Positions 1 to 12,300 of a DNA stretch of 64,000 bases are shown here, piece by piece. Position 1 is the stretch's first letter, and each line of letters begins with the position of its first letter. The stretch spans positions 1 to 64,000 of the forward strand of contig CACPQA010000004.1 in assembly GCA_902635965.1 (NCBI GenBank), read 5' to 3'. A program made the position numbers and the translations under genes. A model generated the notes under the pieces. That model had not been told where the DNA came from and ran no database searches. It was given only the letters and a program-made list of their open reading frames with translations. Source of the DNA: an uncultured Bacteroidota bacterium (GTDB lineage Bacteria > Bacteroidota > Bacteroidia > Flavobacteriales > Flavobacteriaceae).

Positions 1-307
1 GGGGATGTACTGCATCACAGACTTTAGATATGTTCTTGAACGATATTACCTCCTCGGGTAATATTGGACAAGTCTCTACAACGATTTGTGCAGGGGAGAC
101 TCCTCCAGCATTTACCAATGTTGCATCAGCTACAGGAGTTGGAACAATTAGTTATCAGTGGCAGTCAAGGACATTTGCAACAGACTTTATCAGTGTACCG
201 GTTTCAGCGACCACGCGAGTTTATACAGAAACATCTGCACTAGGTACAACTACGTTTTATAGACGAGCTGCGATTAGTACTTTTGGAGGTAAACAGTGTG
301 AAGAGTA
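1..307 (+). repeat. near-identical in-frame direct repeat, copy 1
   Basis: Bases 1-307 match 832-1138 with three mismatches, at 189, about 194 and about 239; the first 188 bases are identical. The offset of 831 bp is exactly 277 codons. Beyond 307 the copies diverge abruptly to only protein-level similarity. The repeat may extend left of the window. Confidence 0.95.
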
Positions 308-3300
308 CAGTAATGTTATTGAAGTTAAAGTTGGTACTCCACCAATATCAACTTTACAAGTCCAAGGAACAGCAATTAGTGCACCAGCGACCTTAACACT
401 TTGTGCAGGGGAGGATGTTACCTTTGTTGCTACTGGAGGTACAGAACGATTATTTTACCTAGACAACAATCCACTTGGTGTGAAATCAGGATCCAGTACT
501 CTGTCTACTAGTACATTGATTACAGGCAATAGGATAAAGGTAGAAACATTTGACGCCATTGGATGTTCTTCATTTTCAGATGAAATTGTTGTTCAAATTG
601 TTGACAACCCAATAATTAGTTTAACATCGACTGCTTTTGCATCCTCTGCTTCATCTTCTACATTTTGTGAAGGAGATACGATAACCTTTAATGTTACTTC
701 TACTTCTGCTATAGCGACCTATACTTTCATTGTTGGTTCCAGTGCAGTTTCAGTAACCACAAACAATTTTTATACTACTGTACCACCTTTGTCTTCTACT
801 ACCTCTGTATCTGTTCGTGTGGAGACAGCAGGGGGATGTACTGCATCACAGACTTTAGATATGTTCTTGAACGATATTACCTCCTCGGGTAATATTGGAC
901 AAGTCTCTACAACGATTTGTGCAGGGGAGACTCCTCCAGCATTTACCAATGTTGCATCAGCTACAGGAGTTGGAACAATTAGTTATCAGTGGCAGTCAAG
1001 GACATTTGCAACAGACTTTGTCAATGTACCGGTTTCAGCGACCACGCGAGTTTATACAGAAACATCTGCAATAGGTACAACTACGTTTTATAGACGAGCT
1101 GCGATTAGTACTTTTGGAGGTAAACAGTGTGAAGAGTATAGTAACATAATTCAGATAGCGATTGAGGATCCACCTTTAACAGGTCTTCAGGTAGGGGCAA
1201 TTTCCGCACCTAATACACTTGCGATTTGTTCAGGACAACCGGTGACTTTCAATGCCACAGGAGGGGGTCAGTCTTTTCAGTTTTATATTGACAACAATCC
1301 AATTGGAGTAAGGTCAGATTCAAGTATACTAACTACAAGTACTCTAATACCTGGATCTAAAGTTAAAGTTAAATCTTGGACAACTAATACAGCTACCGGT
1401 GGTGGGTGTTCATCATTTTCTCCTGAAATTTTGATAAATACAAGTTTAGATCCAACGATAAGTTTAACCTCAGACGCTTATTCGTTAACTTCCACTAATT
1501 CTGTTTTTTGTCAAGGTGATTCAATAACTTTCACAGCTAGTTCAACCTCTGCGATATCAACTTACACCTTTTCAGTTGGAGGTATAACTTATCAGAATAG
1601 TTCAACAAATATTTTTGAACCACATAACTTATCTCCGCCGATATTAATACCAAACGGTGCAAGTGTTGTGGTAATTGCCACAACTCCTTTTGGTTGTTCT
1701 GCCTCTAGTACATTGCTAATGACGGAAAATGTTGTATCACCTGGGTTAATAAATACCACCAGTTCAACCATTTGTTTCGGCGAAGAAGCATCCACGATCT
1801 TCAGTGTTGTAGAAGCAACCGGTTCGGGAGTAATAGAGTATGCATGGGAGGCATCTATTGATAATGGTTCTACTTTTACACCATACCCGTCATCATCAAA
1901 CACTCATACGTTGTCAAGTCCTGGAAACTTATTTCAAACCACTACCTTTAGAAGGAGTGCCAAAAGTACAATTTCAACTCTAACTTCTTGTGTTGAGTAC
2001 AGTAATGTTATCACTGTTACTGTTTTGCCACAAGTTGTTGGGGGAACAATTTCACCTAGTACAGTAACAATTTGTTCAGGTGAGGTTCCACCTCAGCTGA
2101 ATGTGGTTAGTGGAACAATTGGTCCTGGAGTTTCATACAATTGGGAGGTTTCAACAGACGGTGTATCTTTCACAAGCATCGCAACTGCCACTGGACAGAG
2201 TTTTACTCCCTCTGCTTTAAACACCACAACATTCTACAGAAGAGTAACAACTGCTGGGAGTGGATCTGCTAGTACATGTATTGCTGAAAGTTCAATTGTT
2301 GAAATTAAAGTTTTTGATCTAAACGCAGGAGCCTTGGATCCATCGCTTAATATGGCATACTGCTATGGAGTTGATCCACCAACTATTGTAAGTTCACTCA
2401 CAGGAGGAATTCCTATGGATGCAACTACCAGTATGGGAACTTTAACTTATCAATGGGAGCAATCAACAAATGGAGCAGCTTGGACTGAAATCACTTCGGC
2501 AACAAACGTTGATTATGACCCACCTTCATTAATTCAAACAACATGGTTTAGAAGGGTTGCAAGGGCAAGTAACAGTGCAACTGAATTTTGTGAAGATACA
2601 ACAGATCCAGTTAGAATAGAAATTTTATCTTCTTTGAACGAAGGATTTATTTTAGATGATCAAGTAATATGTCAGATTGTCGGTGGAGCGGATTTACCCA
2701 GTGATTTACTCCTTAATGGAGCTGAAACTCTAAATGCTTCCGTAACCTTTCAATGGCAAAGATCCATTGATCAATTAAATTGGTCAGACATACCAGGTCA
2801 AAGATCTGCAGCTTTAGCATTTAATCTTGGGGACACTTGGTTACCTAGTTCTACGGATCCAGCGACATACTATAGAGGAATTATAACCTATATAGGGAAT
2901 CCTCAACCACAAGCAATAGAACAAACAATGATTGAACTCATTTCTACAGGTGGTTTCGTTGGAGGTAAATTATACTCAGTAGTTGTGAACGGGAATAGAT
3001 ATGACATTACTACTAGTTCTACAAATACAATTGACTATGTAGGTGAGTTTTTTGCAAACTACATCAGTTTGACAGATCCTACAGTGAACGGTTTTTATAA
3101 CTCATCTTCAAATATTTTGACACTAAAATCGATTTTACCTGGTAATTATAATATAGCCGCATCAACTGGAGTTCCCTCCCCAACAGTCGCTGTTGTTATT
3201 CCAAAAGAAAATCCTGAAATGAATATGAAAATATTAGTTTCAGGTAACACAGGAGGCAGACAACCAAATCTTTCGAAGGATAGTTGTCAGATATATACAG

Positions 3301-6300
3301 AGGTTGTAACAATCGAAGTTTTAGATCCTCCAACTATTACACAAGTAAGTGGAGATACTTCTCCTCAAATAAAATGTATAGGTAATGCTATTGACCCTGT
3401 AACTTTTTCTTTTGGAGGTGGAGCTACAAGTGTTGAAGTAAGAGACTTAGACCCAGGGCTGAGTATAAGTGCACCAGGCGGAACGGTAACAAACCCCTTT
3501 GCTGGTTTAAATAATTGGTATGAAATTGGGGGTACATCTACGTTTACTATTTCCGGAAATGTAACTGGTGATACCACTTTTACAGTTGTGACAAGAGGAA
3601 GTAGCTGTACTGCGACTAGTTTACCTTACTCAATAGTTGTAGAACCTGACCCAGTCACACCAGACTTTATTAGAATGGGACAAAATGTTGCAGGGTATGA
3701 AATACTAGAGAGTTTCGCAGGATCAGGGGTTTGGTATAATAACACAGTTTGTCAAGACAACCTTCCTGCACCAACAACTCCTGATGTGGAATTCTTTGCT
3801 TGCTATGAAAACGATGCTCTCACAAGGGTGTTTAATAACCTTGAATGGGATTGGTCCCCTTTTGCTGCTGGTAATATTGTAAACAATAACCATCAGGAAA
3901 CTTCAATAAAAATACTTCAAAATCCAACTGGAGCAATTCACGGAGTCTCATATCAAATCTCTATAACTATTTCTGGTTCTTCAAATACATATTCTGACAC
4001 CACTGAACCTGGTCTAGAAACTATTGATCAGCTTGGATTACGATTAGCAACGCTAGCAAACGCAAATGCTGACTTAAATGCGATTTATAACGATTCAACA
4101 AATGAAATTGTGATTGAGGCTATACAAAAGAATACAGCATTTAGTTTAACTGCTTCTCCAAGTGGTCTATCACAATCTTTGAGATTCCAAGCTCCAAGTA
4201 CAGTTCAAATTGTTAGGAGTGCCACTATGGACTGGACACCTAGCTTTAGTGGAACTGCCACAATAAGAGTTAGATCAATTGGCTGTGATAACCAAAGATC
4301 AGGTTGGCATGAGGTTGAAGTGTCTGTTGTTCCTCAAGCAATTACTACACCAACATTAGCTCCGCTTCTAAGTCCCGTGGCACCTAATTTTCAAATTTGT
4401 GGTGGAACCTTTACTGGAGAATTACCCGAATGTCAAATTCAAGCAACAGATGAGCCTGTTCAATTTTTTACTGCTAGTGATAATGGCGCTTTACCAAATG
4501 ATTTTGGATCTTTGGAATGGAGAATAGATGATGTTTTCCCAGGAGCAGGTTCGGCAGTAAGTTCTCCAGGAATTATCGATCCAAATAGAGGTATTATTAC
4601 TTGGAATGTTGGTTGGTACGGAAGTTTTGATTTGGAAGTAAGACCTGTCACATGTGAGTTTGGAGCCGATGATAATGATTGGGTCACAAGAACTATTGTA
4701 ATAGGAGCTACTGACGGTCCTATCACATCAGTAACTCCAGTTGGAGCACTACCTGAATGTCCAATTCCAGATGCTGGTTTTTCAACTACTCTTATAACAG
4801 GAGGAGAACCGGTTAGGTGGTTTGTAAATAGTCCAGTTGGTTTGACAACTGATACAACTTACCTTGCATCAACTACCTTTTATGAATTAGCTCCCACCAA
4901 TTCTAGTAGTAATACAGTTGAATTAAACTTTAGACCTGGCTTCTCAGGAAATATAGTTATTAGTGCTGAACCCGTACCTTGCCCTGGAGATAGAGTAAAT
5001 TACGTTATCAATGTACCTGAGTCTCCCCAGATAAATCTTACATCAGGATTTAATTCAAATAACATAACTGTCTGTAATGGTAGTGCTATTGACACAATTA
5101 CATATGAAATTACAGGTGCTGCCAATCTTGTTCTTGCACAAAACCTTCCCTCGGGCGTTTTACCTAAATTAGACATTACTTCTCAGGTAACTACAATTAC
5201 TATTGCAACGATTAGCCCAACAATTATTGGAAGAACTTACACTCTTATTATAAACAATAGGAGATATCCTTTTGAAACAAGCGCAGCACTCGCGAATGCG
5301 GCAGACCATATTGGGACTGGATTAGCTAATAAACTTAATACAGAAACTAATGATTTCGTTGCAACTTATGCGGGAGGAAACCTAGTCTTAACACCTGGAC
5401 CAACTGGAACCCCAGGTAATTCATTCATTATAGGAACTGAAGTTCCTGTAAACAGTTCTGTGAATGTAGCTGCACCAGTAACTCAACCTTTATCAAAAAC
5501 ATTTAGCATCTATGGGACCCCTTCAATTGTTGGCACTGGAGTATTTACTTACACTGTAGAGACACAAGCTCCAACTCCGGGTTGCGAAACCGCAGTTTCT
5601 ACTGGAACAATTACAGTTGAAGAGACTGCCTCTATTAATGTTATTAATAATGATCCTTCAGGAAGTTCATTTTGTGGTAACGATGACTTTAATGGAGGAA
5701 ATGCAGTAATTATAGAATTTTCAAATGCAGCGGGTCTTCAAATTAATGGAGCGACCCCTCTTCCTGGAGGACTTTCTTTTGGATTGCAAGGAGGATTCTT
5801 TAATAGGTATGCAATTACAGGAACATTAAGTTCTCCAACTTTAGTTGAGACAACTGTTGGGGTACTAATTCAGACATTTGGTGGACAATGTACTGAAGCA
5901 TCTCAAATGGTATCCTTTACAATTGTTCCAACACCTGAAGCAACACTTACTTCGAGTGCATCTTTAGGAACTGATAGAACCGTTTGTACATCTGATACAA
6001 TGATTCCTATAAAATTTGAAATTGCAAATCCCGCTTTTACATTAACAGAAGGAGCAACTTCTACATTCCCACCAGGTATTTCGGGTACCTCCTATGCTCA
6101 AAAACAAATGACTAGATTGGAGATTAGGCAAAATGGTCCAAGTAATCAAACTCAATTTGGTGATACATTTACAGTAACAATTAATGGAACACCTTACACA
6201 GCTGCTACAGGTTCAGCAGATATGGCAACTGGAACTGCAAATCGAAATCAGTTACATTCAGAATTTTCTGCATTCTTAAGTACACAACTTTCTCCAACTT

Positions 6301-9300
6301 ATACAGTTTCATCAACGGTGTTCCCATTTATTGATATTGAAGCTGCCAACGCTGGAGTTGGCTTTACGCTATCTGCGACAGCTTCTTCAAGCCTTGGATT
6401 TGGAACTCCCGTTAGAGTAACAGCACCGGCATATTATGAAATTGCTGGTGTGCCTTCGGCTGTAGTATCAAGCTCAACGGATTATTTATATGTGTTAATA
6501 TCAGCTGGGGCAGGTGGTTGTACAGGAAGTGAAGTTGTATCTGGGACAATTACAGTGAATCCAAGTACTAGCGCTTCTTACTTGTCTGGTGTCGGTCAAA
6601 ATCCAACTTTCTGCGACACTGGGGTTTCTAGCTCTTCTATCTTTAGGACAACTGGAAGCCCAGTTGCAATTAGTGTTGTTACCCCTACAACTCCTAATTG
6701 GATTACTGCAACTTATAATGCTGCAGCTCAAGAAGTCACAGTTGAGTTTAATCCTCCAACTTTAGGAGTAACTGTTACGACTTCATATAATTATGAATTT
6801 AATTTAATTGGAAATAATTTTGGATGCAATGTTACTCCTTCACCAATTTCTGGGACGGTTTCAATTTCGCCTACAGATAAAATAACACTACTTACTGGTA
6901 ACGATAGCCAAATAGTTTGTGTAAATAATACACCAACTCCTACTTTTGCGTTCACTACAATAGAATATGAATTAGGCGGTGGAGCTAATGCAGTTGGGAC
7001 TATAACCTACTCTCAAGATGGTGCTCCAGCACAGTCTGGATTGCCCCCAGGATTTGGATACAGTTTAACTGCATCGAATACTATCAAGATTCAAGGTGCG
7101 GCTGATCCAGCTGCGGCAAATTTAGCTTCTTCTACTACTAGATATGAGTATAGAATTGAAACCAGTCCAGGCGCATGTGAAACTGCAATAGCTACTGGTA
7201 CTATCGAAGTGAGAACTGCCCCAACATTAGCTTTAGTTAGTACACCAACAACTAGCTCACAAATTATTTGTGACGACACTGATATGGAGACCATAATTTA
7301 TGAATTTGGAGGAGGTGCTAGAGGGGTAAACTTTACTTGGACTGGATCAAATACACTTTTTGGTAAAGGTGTTACAGCTATAGCCTCTGGAACAAATCAA
7401 TTTAGAATTTATGGAAAACCAACTGTAAATGTTACAGAAACAACAATTTATAATTATCAAATTGAGACTGTGGGTAGTGACTGTACTCCTGAAATTGTGT
7501 TAACCGGTAGTTTACAAGTTAACCCTACGGACTCGATTACATTAGTTTCTGCTGCAAACACAGCTAGTCAAAGTGTATGTTACAATGATACCGACAACGC
7601 ATCTAACACTATCGCACTACCTATTGAAGATGTAATTTACGAAATAGGAGGTGGAGCAATTGGCAAATCATTAACTGTAACTTATTCTGCTAATGGTGGG
7701 CCTTCAATAAACAATTTACCAACTGGTTTAGGTGTTTCCGTAACTGGTACTCAAGTAATTATCTCTGGATCAATTGTCGCTTCAACAACTTTCACTACAC
7801 CAACAGTTCAATATACTTATCAAATTGTGACAGGTGGAAGTTGTGTAAGTAGCACAATAACAGGAAACTTCACTGTACACTCCCCACCAATTCTTACTTT
7901 AACAAGTGCAGCAACAACTACAAGTCAAGTTGGAGTTTTTGCATTGTGCACTAATTTAGAATCGATAGCGGATATCACTTATGAATTCTATGGGGGTGCC
8001 ACTGATGTTGTCCTTGAATGGACATCTAGCACCTTAACTGGAGTAGGTGGAGCAATTACTCCTGGAACAAATCAATTTGTAATTTCTGGTACACCTACTG
8101 TAAATATTACTTCAACTACCGATTATCCATTTGAAGTTAAAACAAATGGAAGTGCTTGTGCTCCTGAAGTTGTTCTCTCAGGAACAATCCAAGTGAAACC
8201 AATCGAAACTTTGACTCTTGCTTCTGATCCATCGACGGAAAATCAGACAATTTGCGCAGGGACAGGGACAAATACTTTAGATCCAATTATTTACAATTTT
8301 GGTCAAGGAGCCAATTCTGCCGTTGTAAGTTTCACACCCGCATTACCTGGCGTTGGAATAACCTCAATGAGTAGTACTCAAGTAATAATTGGAGGTATTG
8401 CCTCTGCAGCTGCTCAGGCCTCCACAACAATTTTGACGTACAACTATGAGATTTCTACTACAGGTTGTGGCCCAGCTACTGACAGTGGAGTTATTACAGT
8501 TCTCCCAACACCAGTTATGGAATTATATTCTGGAAATCCAAATCAACCGTCTGTTTGTAACAACGATCCAATAACAAATATTGATTATATTTTCAATACT
8601 CAATCCAACGCAACATACAGCATTTCATGGGATGTAACTCCAACCGGTATAACTCCAATTTTAGTTTCTGCTGCTGGAGGGACCAATAATGTTGTAAGAA
8701 TTCAAGGTACTCCTTCTGTTGATGTTTCAGTTACTACCACATATAACTATAAATTGACTTTATCAGGAACGTGTGACCCAGATGTTATTGAAACAGGATC
8801 AATAAAAGTGGATCCAGGCCCAGATATAGATGAGGATTATATACAAAATTTCCTTGTTAAAGATGTTGAATGTTATAATGATAATACAGGATCTATTGTA
8901 CTAGGAGACACATCATCACCAGACTTCCTAAATGCAATTAAAAATATAAAACTTGGGACAGTTCAAATTTCTGAAATTGCCTTTGCTGGTGTTGCTACAT
9001 ACACGGACATATTAAGAGTAACAATTAATGGAACTACATACCTCGGAAGAGGAGGAGAAGTTCTAGGAGGTGTCCCTTTTGCATATTCAAATGCACAAAT
9101 TATAAATAACTTTATGACTGATATTAATAATGATCCGTCACAATCTGATCTTAGTGTTTCTCAAACCGGATTTGGTTTACGACTTGTTGGTGAAGTTGAG
9201 GGTGTTAGTTTTACTCTCAGCGCTAATACAGCGGATACAAATGCAATAACTAATACAGTTACAACAACTCAAGTTGCTCAGGCCTACACCCCTGTAGTTA

Positions 9301-12300
9301 CTTGGTATTTCCCAGACAGCACAATTGTACCTGCAAACAATATATATAATCTTTATTCAGGATCTTACGCGTTAAATGTTACAGTTGGAGGATGTACATC
9401 ATCTGCAACTTTCTTTGTGGATCAACCTGATGAGTTATCTTTTGAAGTTGACTTCTGCGGAGGAGTTACAGGTGCTATCTCAGTGCAGGCTTCCGGAGGA
9501 ATTGCACCTTATACTTACACAATAGAATATGACGGAACAAGATTACCTGGTGCGAGTGGAATTAGGGTTAGTAATGGACAAGTTAACTTTACTGGTTTAA
9601 CGCCAGGAAGATTATATATTGTTGAAGTTTCCGATTCTAGTTCTTGTACATATGGACTTACCAGAGCGGTTAGAATACCCACAGCGTTAAACTTTGATCC
9701 AGCAATTGTCGAAAAAACTGATAGTTACTGTGTGACAGGGACAATTGGAAACGGAAGTATTGTTACTACTCCGCTTGATGGAGCAGGTAATCAGTTAAAT
9801 GCTTTCTCAGGAGGTTCTGGAGTTTATACATATAGGTGGGTAAGATCAGATACAGGTTCTAATGTAATATACGGAACCCAAGCCAATTTATATAATATTG
9901 AACCGGGTACATATTATGTTACGGTAACGGATGCTATTTTAGGTTGCGAATATCCACCGGTAGAGATTGATTTAGGAGGTTATAGTCCGGTAAGACTCAA
10001 TGGTGTTGAAACAGCAAATTTTGTAAATTTAAGAGGAGCAAATCCTGCTACAAGTACTGCAACTGCTGATTATGAATTTACCCTCAACTGTAATGGCGGA
10101 TCGGATGGAGCTTTTGATTTATTTGCAACAGGGGGTTCTGGAAATTTAGATATAACATCATTATCTCCTGCTGGACTAGTCCCACCAGGAACTGGTGCTG
10201 CGGTAAGCCTTTCAAATGTTACTGCCGGAGATTATATATTCCAGGTAACTGATCTCAGTCCTCCACTGGACCCAAGGAGCGGTGTCCCTCAAACTGCCTG
10301 TATAGATATTATTACAGTTAGAGTTGTTGAGCCTAATCCGCTATCATTAACACTAGTAGATAGTTACAACCCTTTGTGTCCAGATGATCTTGCTAATGGA
10401 GGAAGGTTAGAATTTGGGGTAAGTGGAGGTAATGCTCTTGCTTTACCTTATACCATTAATTTAAATGGTGGAGTGCTTTCAGCTAGCTCAGGGGCTTCAT
10501 CTAGAGTAATATTTAATAATATCAATATTTCTAACCCTCTTCAAAGAAGTATTACTTCGGCTGAGATAGTAGACAATTTTGGATGTTCTCAACAAGTTAC
10601 ATTCACTTATGAATTCCCTGAAGTTTATACTTACACAGTGGATGTTGATAGTAAGGATATTGATTGTTCAGCAAATACCTCAGGGGAGGTCACATTTACA
10701 GTAAATCCAAGCGATGTGGCTGGAGATTTGTCTTCTACCAATCCAGCTCAATTATACATTAAAGCAAACAGTAGACCATATGAATATTATCAAACATTAA
10801 CTGGTAATGGTCCGTTTACAGTTACTAATATAACACAAGCGGATACTTATCAATATATAATTTCAGTTAACAATACAACAACATGTGAAATTGCTAATGG
10901 AACATTTACAGTAGAGGAAAAAAATAACGAACAATTAATTTTGGATTTAGAAGTTATTCAGCCTGGATGTGGAAACAGTGAAAGTCAAATTTCACTAATT
11001 ATAACAAATGCGATCCCCCCTCTTGAGATTAAATGGTATGAAAATCAAAATATAACAACCTCAGCTGTATATTCTACAACTGCTTCTGGAACTACAGTCC
11101 AAACTGCAACTTCTACTACAGATAGTTGGGTTGAAATTGTAGCCCAGCGAGGAAACGCTGTAGTTACTGGATTACCTTCAGGTATATACAGAGCCATTGC
11201 CACTGATGGAAGAGTTTCATCGTGTGATGGCAACGAATTTATTACCAGAAATGTTGTTATTGCCGAAAGTACGTTATCTGTTTCTAACTTCAGGACTACT
11301 GAAAATATTCCTTCGGTATCTGCTGGAGATTGTAAAAACTATCCTGAGCCTTCTGAAACAATAGATTGGTTATCTACTACTGGAGGCTACACCAATGACA
11401 TATTCTTTAGCATTTCATCCAGTGTTAGAAGAACTACTGCGTACAATGGATTTAATATTTTATTAATTGGACCTGATGGAACAAATGTTGACTTAGCTGG
11501 TAATTCAAATCTATTTGGATTACCTACTCAACCTTCTTTGGAGAGACCTGGTTATACTTACAGATTTAGAAATTTACCATCTGGAGAGTACACTTTAACA
11601 ATTACTGAAAATGTAACAGGAACACTTGTTCCATGTCAAGAAGTGTTCTTTTTTACTATCGAAGAATTTTTACCGATTCAATACGATGGTGAAACAGTTT
11701 TTGAAACTGATATTTGTACCGGTGCTGTTGATGGAGGTATAACTGCCTCAGCAATAGGGGGAGTTCCTTACATTGTAGACGGTGCTCCTACTTATGAATT
11801 TGAATGGACTTATACTCCAAGTGATCCAACTGCAAATACACAAGTATTTTACGGAGCTACAGTTGATCCGGCATATCCAGGAACATACTGCTTGAGAATT
11901 ATAGACAAAAATTCTCATTCATATTGTTCTTGTGATGCTGCTGAAGCAAATAAAGTTACTATCGAGGTAGATGACATAGTTGAACCAATTGCAACTGAAG
12001 GTATATTGGCTGATCCAAATAATGTTGGAGATTTCCTTAAAGCACTCCCTCCAGATTGTACTGGTGGAGGGCTAAATGGAAAAATTGGTATTCAGGTATC
12101 AGGAGGTCAATTACCAAGATCAATCAATTGGTACATCGAAGATCCTCGTTATTTAAATGACCCTGTAAGCCCAGGTTATAGACCCCTTAGTGACTATGAC
12201 AACAGAACATCTTTGGATGACTTGCTACCTGGGAATTATAAGGTAATAATTAGTTCCCAGTCATTGACTGGATGTGCTAATACTACTAATTACACATACT

